From assembly GCA_947632515.1 (NCBI GenBank), contig CANRPO010000005.1, forward strand, positions 1 to 64,000: 64,000 nt of DNA. Direction: 5' to 3'. This stretch comes from an uncultured Lachnospiraceae bacterium. GTDB lineage: Bacteria > Bacillota > Clostridia > Lachnospirales > Lachnospiraceae. Positions 16,242 to 24,940 of the stretch are shown here, one piece after another. The position numbers and the translations under genes are program-made. The notes beneath the pieces are model-generated. The model was given only the letters and a program-made list of their open reading frames with translations, ran no database searches and was not told the DNA's origin. Within the stretch, counting starts at the first letter, position 1. The number at the start of each line of letters is the position of its first letter.

Positions 16242-16402
16242 TTGCTTTTGTATCGCAATTATCGTATAATATACACATAAAATATTACAAATTTTAATTT
16301 TTTAAAATTTAGCAGAGGAACCTGCCGTTCCGCTGCTTTTTTTGTGCTTAAAAATAATCTTCCTTCGGGAAGTTGAATAATAGAAAGAATTTAAGAAGGA
16401 GG
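16242..16402 (+). promoter_or_regulatory. Leader copy 4 (exonuclease/helicase operon)
   Basis: TTGCTT (16242-16247), 17-bp spacer, TATAAT (16265-16270) inside GTATAATATAC (16264-16274). A/T stretch ending AAAATTT; hairpin GCAGAGGAAC/GTTCCGCTGC (16312-16336) with seven T; second hairpin CTTCC-TTCG-GGAAG (16359-16372, a UUCG tetraloop in RNA) followed by TTGAATAATAGAAAG and the SD aaggagg (16396-16402). Confidence 0.78.
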
Positions 16403-16413
16403 TGTTGTCTGTA

Positions 16414-16566
16414 ATGGCACACATGACCAAAAAGAAACTGGCAGCTCGGGAGAAGAACAACCTGAAAAGGGCATTCTCCCCGATTAACACAGGCACAAGG
16501 TGTATGGGTTTTGAGAGCAATAATGCCCGCAAAGCAGCTCTGCACCGCTATCTTGCAGACTTTTAG
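16414..16566 (+). CDS. Small basic protein, 50 aa, first gene of the exonuclease operon
   Basis: A 50-aa frame (MAHMTKKKLAAREKNNLKRA and on to HRYLADF) with an SD aaggagg 11 nt before its ATG and a stop 15 nt before the next gene. Very basic N-terminus, no known domain. Its place right after leader copy 4 and the good SD argue that it is translated. It could be a leader-encoded regulator or a small recombination accessory protein. Confidence 0.55.
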   Translation: MAHMTKKKLAAREKNNLKRAFSPINTGTRCMGFESNNARKAALHRYLADF

Positions 16567-16581
16567 AAAGGAGGCCACAAA

Positions 16582-17928
16582 ATGAACACTTTGAAGTATG
16601 CCGGGATCCACGGCACACTGGAGAAAAAACGGGAAAGGTATCAACCGATAGCTATCGGTGATATTCGTACCGTTTCCGATGAGGAATGGGCGAAACACTG
16701 GCGGCAGCACGGCTCCGGCTGGCGTGATCCCAGACCCGAAAACATCCGCTACCTGAAAAGGGCTTACGGCGGATCAGATATGGGGGCTCTGATGGGAGTG
16801 TCCCACTTTAAATCCCGGCTGGAATTGTTCCATCAGAAAGCCGGGTTTGTTAATGCCATCGACCGCGAAGGAAACGCCGATGCGAAGGAGCTGGGCCATC
16901 TGTACGAGGTTCCCACGGCTCTTAAATATCATCTCATCCGGAGGAAAAACGGCGCAAAAGTAACGCTTTATCTGGATGGGAAAACCTATATGCCGGACGG
17001 CAGCATAAAACTTAATCCGGATGGCACTGTTTACAATACGCCGCTGTCCATGCAGATGTACAGAGACGGACGTAAGGTTACGCCAACGGCGGATAACGTT
17101 CTGGGGCTTAAATACCCCTGGGCGCTTGTCAACTGCGACGGGTTCATCGTGGAAGACGGCATAGAGGGCATCCTGGAGATCAAAACCACGTCACCCAGAA
17201 ACTTCAGCGTTATTGAAGACTGGAAACGCGGTATCGTACCGCAGGCATATTACTATCAGATCGTCTACTACATGGCGGTTATGAACGTGATGTTCTGCGA
17301 TATATTCTGTTCCTGGGATCAAACCCTGGAAGGCTGCGCCATGATCCGGGTTTACCGCGATTATGAGGTAGAAGAAAAACTCTTTGCCGCTATCACCGAG
17401 TTTGATGAGTATGTAGAACAGATGATAGAACCCGATCCGTCTTTCGACGATCCGGATTTGCTACTCTCTCACTACTACGAGTTATTCGGACCGGCATCAG
17501 AGGATGCCCCCTTCGTGGAGCTGCCTGAAAAGTTCCGCAGTGTTGTTGTCCGTGCGATTGATCTGGACAACCGGATCAAGGCTGCAGAGGAAGAAGTAAA
17601 AAAACTGGAAAAGCAGAGATCTTCAATCTATGCAGAGTTATATCCGGTATATAAAACCTCAACCTACGGCCAGTTTGCACTGGATGATACTCATACCGTA
17701 GGGATCACCCTGAAGACGCCCATGAAACGGGCAAAGATGGATGAGGAGAGGTTTAAGAAAGACTATCCTCAGATGTACGAGGCGTGCAAAGTATTTTCCT
17801 GCACAGAACTCGGAAAAGTAGACGCCAAGTTAAAGAAACAATACATGCTCCCGGCGGAACCTGACACCGAGGATAAAACCAAATTGCCCTCTTTTACGAT
17901 TAAGGTAAAGAAAGTGGCAAAAAAATAG
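16582..17928 (+). CDS. YqaJ-type viral recombinase / lambda exonuclease-like nuclease
   Basis: A 448-aa nuclease of the PD-(D/E)xK superfamily. The YqaJ signature is seen in order: GGSDMGALMGVSHF near residue 55-70, the LGHLYE segment, and the catalytic core NCDGFI...GILEIKTTSPR followed by QAYYYQIVYYMAVMN. A C-terminal helical region (DLDNRIKAAEEEVKKLEKQ) could be a coiled coil. Such 5'-3' exonucleases pair with an annealing protein for single-strand annealing; no RecT/Bet/Rad52-like gene is recognised beside it. SD aaaggagg. Likely acts in recombination-dependent replication or repair of the plasmid. Confidence 0.87.
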   Translation: MNTLKYAGIHGTLEKKRERYQPIAIGDIRTVSDEEWAKHWRQHGSGWRDPRPENIRYLKRAYGGSDMGALMGVSHFKSRLELFHQKAGFVNAIDREGNADAKELGHLYEVPTALKYHLIRRKNGAKVTLYLDGKTYMPDGSIKLNPDGTVYNTPLSMQMYRDGRKVTPTADNVLGLKYPWALVNCDGFIVEDGIEGILEIKTTSPRNFSVIEDWKRGIVPQAYYYQIVYYMAVMNVMFCDIFCSWDQTLEGCAMIRVYRDYEVEEKLFAAITEFDEYVEQMIEPDPSFDDPDLLLSHYYELFGPASEDAPFVELPEKFRSVVVRAIDLDNRIKAAEEEVKKLEKQRSSIYAELYPVYKTSTYGQFALDDTHTVGITLKTPMKRAKMDEERFKKDYPQMYEACKVFSCTELGKVDAKLKKQYMLPAEPDTEDKTKLPSFTIKVKKVAKK

Positions 17929-17943
17929 GAGAAACAGTTAGCT

Positions 17944-18198
17944 ATGAATGACAAATTTATTCTTGAGGAATCCAGAAAACTCTTGGATCTCCTCGATAAA
18001 ATCACCCTGGACGGCGTTGACTGGATTTTGGAGGAAAAGTTCATCCACATGGCGGTTGAACGTGGAATATCTGTTCGTCCGCTTTCCCATCTCATTAACG
18101 CTGGAGTAATAAAATCGTATGAGCCTCGTGCGACAGGCAGACGGTATTTATCCATGAAAGGCGATAAGGAACTGTGTCCAATCAAAGAAACTAAATAG
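17944..18198 (+). CDS. Small protein similar to the N-terminus of the next helicase
   Basis: An 84-aa winged-helix-like protein. Its core (LSHLINAGVIKSYEPRATGRRYLS) matches the N-terminal region of the following helicase (LPGLIERGIIISYSPEGTGRTYYT) in order and spacing, suggesting duplication of that domain into a stand-alone gene. Starts 15 nt after the exonuclease gene; the SD is weak (ggagaaa). Probably a DNA-binding or protein-interaction module for the helicase. Confidence 0.6.
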   Translation: MNDKFILEESRKLLDLLDKITLDGVDWILEEKFIHMAVERGISVRPLSHLINAGVIKSYEPRATGRRYLSMKGDKELCPIKETK

Positions 18199-18209
18199 GA
18201 GGAAAAAAC

Positions 18210-19754
18210 ATGAAACTGGAATATTTTATCCAAAACTGTATTACGGGGAGGCATGGAAATGGTTCCATCTGGATCGAAAAAAAAGATCTGGAAGAAAAAG
18301 CCGGATTCTCCAGAATATCTCTGGCGGCTCTCCCCGGGCTTATCGAACGGGGAATTATCATCTCCTATTCACCGGAGGGCACGGGACGGACGTACTATAC
18401 CACACCCAAGCTGGACAAAATGGAGACGGAGATCGCCGGACATATCATCCGGATAATGGAAAATTACACGGCGCCAATGGTTTCTCAGGAAAACATCGAC
18501 CGCTATATTGAAAAGGCGGAGGCAAAATTCGGAAAAACCCTTCACGAAGAGCAGCGCAATGCCGTAAACATGGCTCTTCAATCCGGATTCTGCGTCATCA
18601 CAGGCGGTCCCGGAACGGGTAAGACCTGTGTACTGCAGACACTTACCTATGTGCTGAAACAACTGAATAAATATGTAGATATTCGGTTTACGGCGCCGAC
18701 AGGCAAAGCCGCCCGCAGAATTGAGGAATCAACCGGATCCCTTGCCAAAACCACGCAGATGGAACTTGGTCTTGCGCCCGGCAATTATCACCGCAGATAT
18801 TTCGGCGGAGACGTCCTCATTGTGGATGAAGTTTCCATGCTGGACATGGAAACCACATATGAGGTTTTAAGGGCAATAAAATCCGGCGATAAAATGATTT
18901 TCGTCGGAGATATTGAGCAGCTCCCAAGCGTCGGGCCAGGCGCTGTCTTACGGGATTTGATCTTTTCGGGCGTTGTTCCCGTAACCATGCTTGCCAAAAC
19001 ATTCCGGCAGGCAGAGGATAGTAACATCTTCGGAAACATCAAACGGATCATCAACAAAGAACCGGACTTTTCCGAAGGTGATGATTTTGTCGTTGTCGAT
19101 GCAGGCGCGGACGGAGCCGATCCTATGGACCAGCTTGTTGCGTTGTATCTGCAGGAACGCGAGAAATATGGCGCCGACAATGTAGTATGCCTACTGCCTT
19201 ACCGGAAATCCGGCGATCTGTGTTCGGACAGATTTAACAACATCATCCAAGATATAGTAAATCCTGTCGGCGACAGGCCCTACCTGACCGTCACATCGGA
19301 TAAAGGGCTGAAAATAAAGCTCTCTTCCGGCGATCCGGTGATGCAGCTTGAAAACCGTGAGGAGGTGGCCAACGGTGATGTGGGATATGTTGTAGCCTGC
19401 AGTGCCAATTCGCTGACGGTTTCATATCCGCAGTACGACGATCTGCAGGTGGTTTACGACAAAACCACCGCCAAAGATCTCTCTCTGGCCTATGCCATGA
19501 GCATACACAAAAGCCAGGGCAGCGAGTATAAAAGCGTTGTTATGGGTATCACCAACGCCCACGCAGCGATGCTTAATAAGAACATCCTTTATACGGGCGT
19601 TACCCGAGCAAAGGAAAGATGCGTTCTTCTGCGGGATGAGGAGGCCATCATTACGGCTCTGCACAAAGAGTCTGAATATGATCGGAATACGTTTCTTGCG
19701 GAAAAAATAAACCAGTGCTACATGGGATCCGGGTGTTCCCACCATGCAGCATAA
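18210..19754 (+). CDS. RecD2-like superfamily 1 DNA helicase
   Basis: A 514-aa helicase. The first ~75 residues form a small domain shared with the preceding gene. Motif I GGPGTGKT (132-139), motif II IVDEVSML, FVGDIEQLPSVGPG (motif III), LPYRKSG, and the C-terminal SIHKSQGSE and YTGVTRAKE (motifs V-VI) place it in the RecD/TraA branch that moves 5' to 3'. It lacks the long N-terminus of chromosomal RecD2, so it is a compact version. With the YqaJ exonuclease it forms a recombination pair. SD aggagga. Confidence 0.92.
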   Translation: MKLEYFIQNCITGRHGNGSIWIEKKDLEEKAGFSRISLAALPGLIERGIIISYSPEGTGRTYYTTPKLDKMETEIAGHIIRIMENYTAPMVSQENIDRYIEKAEAKFGKTLHEEQRNAVNMALQSGFCVITGGPGTGKTCVLQTLTYVLKQLNKYVDIRFTAPTGKAARRIEESTGSLAKTTQMELGLAPGNYHRRYFGGDVLIVDEVSMLDMETTYEVLRAIKSGDKMIFVGDIEQLPSVGPGAVLRDLIFSGVVPVTMLAKTFRQAEDSNIFGNIKRIINKEPDFSEGDDFVVVDAGADGADPMDQLVALYLQEREKYGADNVVCLLPYRKSGDLCSDRFNNIIQDIVNPVGDRPYLTVTSDKGLKIKLSSGDPVMQLENREEVANGDVGYVVACSANSLTVSYPQYDDLQVVYDKTTAKDLSLAYAMSIHKSQGSEYKSVVMGITNAHAAMLNKNILYTGVTRAKERCVLLRDEEAIITALHKESEYDRNTFLAEKINQCYMGSGCSHHAA

Positions 19755-19768
19755 AGAGGAGGTATTAC

Positions 19769-20653
19769 ATGAACAAAGAAGAAAAAAAGCGCCCCAACAC
19801 CAGGAGCGCACTGATGAAGAGCGGCTGCATTGCAGCCTTCTACACGCTGAACGGTTACTTTTTAAAAGTCAAGCCCGCATTCGGGATTGACAAGGTGATG
19901 TTCAGTTTCGTACAAAAAGGCTCCCAGGGCAAGGGTTTCGATGTCTACATGGACGTTGACATTTTTGATAATCTGTGTGACATGATTTTATCCAGAGAAT
20001 TGGATCGGAATCTGACGGGTAGCAGCCAAAAGGAGCCGGCATTTTCCTATGTGACCGGGCAGAACGGTGCAAAGCAGCTCTCCATCTTCGCCGGGAACAG
20101 CGGCACAGTGATCCACGGCTGGTTTTCGGAAAATAAACTGAACGCAAACGTTCCGGTCAAAGCCGAACAGCTGCGAATCATGGCCAAATGGTTCCGCCGC
20201 ATCTGCGGAAAATATTATGAGGAGATGGCAGGCTATTGTCTGGAGGCCATGAAGGGTAATGCCCGCTATTATGAACAGGAACAGGATGAGTCCGATGAAG
20301 ACGGGGAACCGGCGCCGATGCAGGAAACACCCGTCCGGCAGACGGAACCTACTACACCGGTCGCGCCGGTAAAAGCTCCGGAAAAACCGGCTGCACAGGG
20401 AGAAAAGATGGTGAAAACCATCACACCGTTAAAGCCCTTCGGCAATAACGGGAATCTGTGTTTTAAGGCAGTGGACAGGAAGGAACGGGAGGAGGTCTTT
20501 GTTGTATGCGAAGACTACATTTCGACTTTCAATCCCGCTGTCTGGGCTGATTTCCGGTCCAAAGCCGCCAATCCCGGAGTTTTTGTCACCGTCGCTTATG
20601 TACCTCACGGCGACAGGGTTATTGTTACCGATTTTCAGAGAATCGGTCGATAG
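19769..20653 (+). CDS. Unknown protein after the helicase
   Basis: A 294-aa protein. The N-terminal ~155 residues appear as a folded beta-rich domain (SFVQKGSQGKGFDVYMDVDI), residues 165-215 are an acidic then Pro/Thr-rich linker, and the C-terminal ~75 residues form a second domain (NLCFKAVDRKEREEVFVV). The start at 19769 follows the SD aggaggt. Not recognised. Given the exonuclease and helicase upstream, a single-strand annealing or DNA-binding function is possible but unsupported by motifs. Ends at a bidirectional terminator. Confidence 0.6.
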   Translation: MNKEEKKRPNTRSALMKSGCIAAFYTLNGYFLKVKPAFGIDKVMFSFVQKGSQGKGFDVYMDVDIFDNLCDMILSRELDRNLTGSSQKEPAFSYVTGQNGAKQLSIFAGNSGTVIHGWFSENKLNANVPVKAEQLRIMAKWFRRICGKYYEEMAGYCLEAMKGNARYYEQEQDESDEDGEPAPMQETPVRQTEPTTPVAPVKAPEKPAAQGEKMVKTITPLKPFGNNGNLCFKAVDRKEREEVFVVCEDYISTFNPAVWADFRSKAANPGVFVTVAYVPHGDRVIVTDFQRIGR

Positions 20654-20661
20654 AAGAAATA

Positions 20662-20691
20662 AAAGGCTGCCTCGCTTATGAGACAGCCTTT
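20662..20691. terminator. Bidirectional terminator between convergent genes
   Basis: AAAGGCTGCCTC/GAGACAGCCTTT stem (one mismatch) between the helicase operon (+) and the signal peptidase gene (-). Confidence 0.8.
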
Positions 20692-20698
20692 CTTTCTG

Positions 20699-22672
20699 TT
20701 ACATAAAAATCTCTCGCACGGTTTCCTTTAATCTTGCAAGGGGAATGATGGAAAGCAGTTTCCCGCGTATATCCTTTCTCTTTACATACGGATCGTCCCA
20801 GAACCGGGAGTCTTCTGAGTTTTCCCTGTTATCTCCCATCACAAAATAGCATCCTTCCGGAATATCTTCAAAATCCTTAAAGGAATTGGTTTCCGTGTCC
20901 TGCGGTAAATAGGATTCGTATACCGGTTCTCCGTTGATATAGACATACCCGTCAATAAACATGATGGAATCACCGGGGATGCCTACTATCCTTTTGATCA
21001 GTGTCTTGCCATCCGCAGCCCCGGCATGTCTGAATACAACAACATCTCCCCTCTGCGGCTCACGGTTCAGATAAGCAAGCCCGTTCGATATGGCATAATC
21101 GCCGACCATCAAAGTGGGTTCCATGGAGGACGAAGGAACCCAACCGCCCATTATGATCCTGGTAAAAAAAAGATAACTGCATACACAACATGCTATTCCG
21201 ATCAAGAGCGGAACCACCCGGGATTTAAGCGCCCTTTTCTCCCTTGCCTGTGCAGGCTCTTTATTATCTTTTTTCTCCTTCTTGGGCTTTTGAGGCTTAT
21301 CTTCCCTTTTTTCCGAACCGCCCTTTTTCTTTCTCCACAGCCTGATTGCTATGCCGATGATCAGTACCAGTCCCACGCCAACAGGCCATGCATAGTCCCA
21401 GATCGTCGTTTCCCTGACAGCCTTTGTTACAACGGCTGTATACAGTGTTTCATTTCCCGCAATGTCCGCTGCCCTGACGTTCAATACATTCTCGCCATCC
21501 CGCAGGATATATTCCGACTTAAAAGAACCGTCTCCCGCAACGACCGGCTCCGTCTCATTGATCATGAATGTATCATAGTCCCTGATCGTGCCGGTGATCG
21601 TTATTGTATCATCATAGGTGGTTATCCCGTCATACTCCATATCCAATGTAAGCGCCGGTTTAATGCTGTCACGGATCACCGTATAAGACGTGGAGCGCAT
21701 GTTGTGATCTGCATCTACCACATAAGTAAGCACTTCGTTTGTTCCCTCCGTTACGGGAACATCATAAACATACTCTCCTGACGCCAAAATACCCGTTTCC
21801 TTTACCTCTTCACCGTTTACAAGGAACAGCAGCGAATAACTGTCAGAAAGATTGACCGTTACGGGTATCGTATCTGTGTTCACATACTCTTTATCCCCGT
21901 ATGTCACAACAGCATCAGGCTCGTTTACCACCGGGATGTTAAATCTGCTGTTTGCACCGGTAATGTTTGATGAAGTTGCCGGAACTATATCCACCGTAAT
22001 CTCCGTCACAAGTTCCGGGATCAGAAATTCGTAGTATCTGTCCGTCACCGTTTTGGTATCAAGGATCTGGTCCGTATAGGAATCTATAACAGATACCTTA
22101 ACATTGCCGCAACTGGTATCGGTCCATTCCACCACTATGCTGTCATCTTTAAAATAAAGCTGCAATCCGACTATATCCCGCGCAATCTGCACATTCCCGA
22201 TAGAAAAAGCCGTCTTGTCAATGGCTTTCGCTGTAACCTGAATCTTTCCGATCAGTTCCTCCGCATCAACAGGCTCCGCTTGCGCCTCCGGCTCTGCCTC
22301 CGCATCTGCGGACGCGTCCGTTTCCTCCTCCGTGTCTTCCTGCCTGTTTTCAGCCGACGTTTCCCCTGTGACTCTCTGCGTTACAGTTACATCCCAACGT
22401 CCCGCCTTTACATTTTCTACGCTTACGGTACATACGTTGGTATCTTCCATGCTGCCCGTATAGGTTTCCGTACTGTTTTGCGGATGTAAAGTCACATCAA
22501 AGTCGCCCTCCTTCTCCGTTGTAATCTTAAATTCGCACGCCTCATAATCCTTCGCAATTTCAAAGGTGATCTTTTTGCTGACAGATCCATCCGCCTCATC
22601 CGCCATAAATGAACCGATTAATAATAGAGCAAGCGATACAAAAACAGATGCAAAAAATATATGCTTTTTCAT
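20699..22672 (-). CDS. Membrane protein: Ig-like ectodomain fused to signal peptidase I
   Basis: A 657-aa protein. A signal or anchor segment (residues 5-22) is followed by about 400 extracellular residues of beta-sandwich, Ig-like character with an acidic Ala/Glu linker near 107-138, a membrane segment (429-446), a Lys/Glu-rich cytoplasmic linker, another membrane segment (487-507) and a type I signal peptidase domain. The peptidase has catalytic Ser516 (PSSSMEPTL), Lys560 (LIKRIVGIPGD) and the MGDNRENSEDSR box. Ordinary signal peptidases of this group are about 180-200 aa; the N-terminal fusion is unusual. It may process plasmid pilin or surface proteins. Transcribed alone from 22744-22713. 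Confidence 0.9.
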   Translation of the reverse strand: MKKHIFFASVFVSLALLLIGSFMADEADGSVSKKITFEIAKDYEACEFKITTEKEGDFDVTLHPQNSTETYTGSMEDTNVCTVSVENVKAGRWDVTVTQRVTGETSAENRQEDTEEETDASADAEAEPEAQAEPVDAEELIGKIQVTAKAIDKTAFSIGNVQIARDIVGLQLYFKDDSIVVEWTDTSCGNVKVSVIDSYTDQILDTKTVTDRYYEFLIPELVTEITVDIVPATSSNITGANSRFNIPVVNEPDAVVTYGDKEYVNTDTIPVTVNLSDSYSLLFLVNGEEVKETGILASGEYVYDVPVTEGTNEVLTYVVDADHNMRSTSYTVIRDSIKPALTLDMEYDGITTYDDTITITGTIRDYDTFMINETEPVVAGDGSFKSEYILRDGENVLNVRAADIAGNETLYTAVVTKAVRETTIWDYAWPVGVGLVLIIGIAIRLWRKKKGGSEKREDKPQKPKKEKKDNKEPAQAREKRALKSRVVPLLIGIACCVCSYLFFTRIIMGGWVPSSSMEPTLMVGDYAISNGLAYLNREPQRGDVVVFRHAGAADGKTLIKRIVGIPGDSIMFIDGYVYINGEPVYESYLPQDTETNSFKDFEDIPEGCYFVMGDNRENSEDSRFWDDPYVKRKDIRGKLLSIIPLARLKETVREIFM

Positions 22673-22712
22673 TTGACTCTCCTTCTAATAATAATCGCTT
22701 TTATTTTACTAT

Positions 22713-22744
22713 GTATACTATACAATATATTTGCGATATTGCAA
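22713..22744 (-). promoter_or_regulatory. Promoter and operator of the signal peptidase fusion gene
   Basis: Minus strand: TTGCAA (22744-22739), 16-bp spacer, TATAGT (22722-22717) inside the palindrome read on + as GTATACTATAC (22713-22723). Confidence 0.65.
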
Positions 22745-22801
22745 GAGATTCCGAAGAAAAAATTTGAGAAAATAACATTTCCATTTTGTAAAATATACTG
22801 A

Positions 22802-22833
22802 TTGTTTTTTGTATTTTTTTTTGTATAATATCT
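22802..22833 (+). promoter_or_regulatory. Promoter of the XRE regulator gene
   Basis: TTGTTT (22802-22807), 16-bp spacer, TATAAT (22824-22829). The sequence GTATAATATCT (22823-22833) is the GTATANTATAC palindrome with two mismatches, a possible weak autoregulatory site. Confidence 0.5.
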
Positions 22834-22875
22834 TTATACCACATCACATTATAGGGCCAAGGAGGACAAATCACC

Positions 22876-23610
22876 ATGAGAAAATTTACAGAATCGGCGT
22901 CAAGTTTAGTTATTGGCAGCAGGATTTCCCTGATTCGGAGAGCAAATAAATATTCCCAATCGGATTTAGCATTACTGCTATCCGATTTAACCGGATCAAG
23001 AAAATCCCCCATGCTTATTTCGCATTGGGAAAACGGGCGGCGTGTTCCGGATGAAAAAACCATATCTCTTTTCGCGGATTACTTTAACGTGACCGAGGAG
23101 TATCTCAGGGGATATACGGATGACCCTCAATCAACAGAAACGGAAAGGAACGAAGTGAACATTCGGTTAAAACCGGAAGATTATGGCAAATTTGACGGCA
23201 AGGTTGTTTATCTTGCATTTGAGAACTATGAGCATGAAGACCAGCCCGCCATTGTAAATTACCAAAAACATTCATTTATCGTTAAAGACGGAAAAATCCC
23301 TTTTATGAGCGAATCCATCCGTGCTGTTTATGTATCTGAACCGGACTACATGCGTTACAAGTCCTTCAATGGAATGCACCCCATTGATATGGCAACGCTT
23401 TTAGATGACAAAAACAACCTTTTCTGGGTCGAAATGAAATCTCCGGACGCAATAGTCCGAACCAGATATAACGGTTGGTATCGGCGCAGCGAAAAAGGGT
23501 TCTGTCTCGTCAGCGAAACGGAAGGATATGTATTACCCTTTGAAGGACTTAACCTTTCCTACTATGCGTATGTTGGGAAAGACACCATACGAAAAACATC
23601 CGGCGACTGA
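22876..23610 (+). CDS. XRE-family transcriptional regulator
   Basis: A 244-aa regulator. The N-terminal helix-turn-helix (about residues 14-76: SRISLIRRANKYSQSDLALL, ISHWENGRRVPDE, ISLFADYFNVTEEYLRG) is a classic Cro/C1-type domain. The C-terminal ~150 residues form an unrecognised domain without the LexA-like Ser/Lys dyad, so it may bind a ligand or oligomerise. It is encoded divergently from the signal peptidase gene. It is one candidate for the protein that binds the repeated GTATANTATAC sites, which flank it on both sides. SD aaggagga. Confidence 0.88.
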   Translation: MRKFTESASSLVIGSRISLIRRANKYSQSDLALLLSDLTGSRKSPMLISHWENGRRVPDEKTISLFADYFNVTEEYLRGYTDDPQSTETERNEVNIRLKPEDYGKFDGKVVYLAFENYEHEDQPAIVNYQKHSFIVKDGKIPFMSESIRAVYVSEPDYMRYKSFNGMHPIDMATLLDDKNNLFWVEMKSPDAIVRTRYNGWYRRSEKGFCLVSETEGYVLPFEGLNLSYYAYVGKDTIRKTSGD

Positions 23611-23624
23611 TGCCCGGGCAGGAT

Positions 23625-23657
23625 AAAGATCTGCAGAAAACTGCGGATCTTTTTTTA
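23625..23657 (+). terminator. Intrinsic terminator
   Basis: AAAGATCTGCAG/CTGCGGATCTTT stem with about seven T. Confidence 0.85.
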
Positions 23658-23699
23658 TTGCCTTTTATAAAACAACGCGCTATAATATGTATACTATAC
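23658..23699 (+). promoter_or_regulatory. Promoter plus downstream GTATACTATAC palindrome
   Basis: TTGCCT (23658-23663), 17-bp spacer, TATAAT (23681-23686), then GTATACTATAC (23689-23699) across the expected start of transcription. The -35 overlaps the T tract of the preceding terminator. Confidence 0.6.
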
Positions 23700-23721
23700 T
23701 ATCATTTGGGGAGGTACTTAT

Positions 23722-24396
23722 ATGCCACAAACAAAATTTAACTGTAAAGGATGCCGCAGGCTTGTCAGCATAGAATCCGCTTTTTGTCCGTTCTGCAAAA
23801 CGCCAAATGAGCATTATAAAAAAATGGAGGCGCCTACAGCTGCGGAACCGGAGAAACCCGCTCCCGCTCCCGTGCAGCCGACAGAAAACAAGACGTCTGA
23901 TGCCGTTGCTGCTCCATCTCCTTCCGAACCCGCAGTGCCGGAAGAAGAGATAGCCCTGGAATCATTGCAGGCCATGTACAAAAAAGTGCCCGTCAGACAG
24001 ACGGTACGGGAACCCGCGGCCAAAACCGGGCAGGACAAGAAAACAACGGCGCCCGGTCACACAGACCCCGCTCCGGATCCGGAAGATACCGCCGCCGATG
24101 AAACAGACCCTTCCGGTGAAGTCTCCAATAACACCATTTCATCATCCGGAGAGGTCCACAGATCTCCCATCGACTGGAATGACGACAGGGGAAAAAAGGA
24201 ACCGGAATACACGGAAATGTTCGACGAAAAAGGGGAATATTTGGCAAACTATGACGGATATTATAATGACACGCTCCCCAAGATAAAGAATGAGATAGAC
24301 CGCACGCTTGCCAATAGGGAAAAGATCATCCTGAAAGGCGTCTTTTCCGTTTTTGCGGTTATCGCCATTATTATCTACCTTGTCATTACCACATAA
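23722..24396 (+). CDS. Zinc-ribbon, tail-anchored membrane protein
   Basis: A 224-aa protein. A zinc ribbon at the N-terminus (CKGC about residue 7-10 and CPFC near 26-29), a long Pro/Ala/Glu/Thr-rich disordered segment (about 40-150), and a single C-terminal membrane helix (FSVFAVIAIIIYLVIT) that would leave the zinc ribbon in the cytoplasm. Function unknown. Good SD ggggaggt. Its small companion gene follows 25 nt later. Confidence 0.65.
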   Translation: MPQTKFNCKGCRRLVSIESAFCPFCKTPNEHYKKMEAPTAAEPEKPAPAPVQPTENKTSDAVAAPSPSEPAVPEEEIALESLQAMYKKVPVRQTVREPAAKTGQDKKTTAPGHTDPAPDPEDTAADETDPSGEVSNNTISSSGEVHRSPIDWNDDRGKKEPEYTEMFDEKGEYLANYDGYYNDTLPKIKNEIDRTLANREKIILKGVFSVFAVIAIIIYLVITT

Positions 24397-24421
24397 AAAA
24401 ATGAGCAAAGGAGGAATTGTT

Positions 24422-24940
24422 TTGATTTCCAAGTATCTAAGACCCACCGTGCCCTTTAACTCTCTCCCGGGCGATCTGCAGAACGCCATTATATTGCGCG
24501 GGTTGACATACATCCTGATCGGCCCGTTTATTGCCGCCATCGGTATTTCATCCCACAGCCTTCTTTTTGGAGGCATGGCTCTGCTTATCGCATTATTTTT
24601 CCTTCTCTTTCTTTTTTTTCCTTATTTTCTGGCGACAAGGGATCTGATCGTGCAGATTTCGGGAAAATGCATAAGGAAAGCCGATCAAAGCCACCTGATG
24701 AAAAGTATGCACTTTTATTATTTACATGTTCTGTGGGAAGACAAAGAAATTACCGTATGTGTGAATAAACGGATCTACCGCCGCATCCGGACAGAATTGC
24801 CGCTCAATATCTATGTGCTCCCGAAAAACATCCTGCCTAAAGGCAACGGCTATCTGATAAACGATCCCGTTTTTATCCTGCAGACGGAGGGTTTTATCAT
24901 GCAGCCAACGGAATCAGATAATCAGGACTTGAAAAAATAA
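24422..24940 (+). CDS. Membrane protein of unknown function (TTG start)
   Basis: A 172-aa protein with two adjacent membrane segments near residues 30-75 and a C-terminal domain of about 95 residues. The start is taken as TTG 24422 because an SD (aggagg, 24410-24415) lies six nt before it; the in-frame ATG at 24401 precedes that SD. It is probably co-transcribed with the zinc-ribbon gene. The PH-like arrangement (two membrane helices then a small beta domain) recalls YdbT/PH-domain proteins, but this is only a resemblance. Confidence 0.6.
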   Translation: MISKYLRPTVPFNSLPGDLQNAIILRGLTYILIGPFIAAIGISSHSLLFGGMALLIALFFLLFLFFPYFLATRDLIVQISGKCIRKADQSHLMKSMHFYYLHVLWEDKEITVCVNKRIYRRIRTELPLNIYVLPKNILPKGNGYLINDPVFILQTEGFIMQPTESDNQDLKK

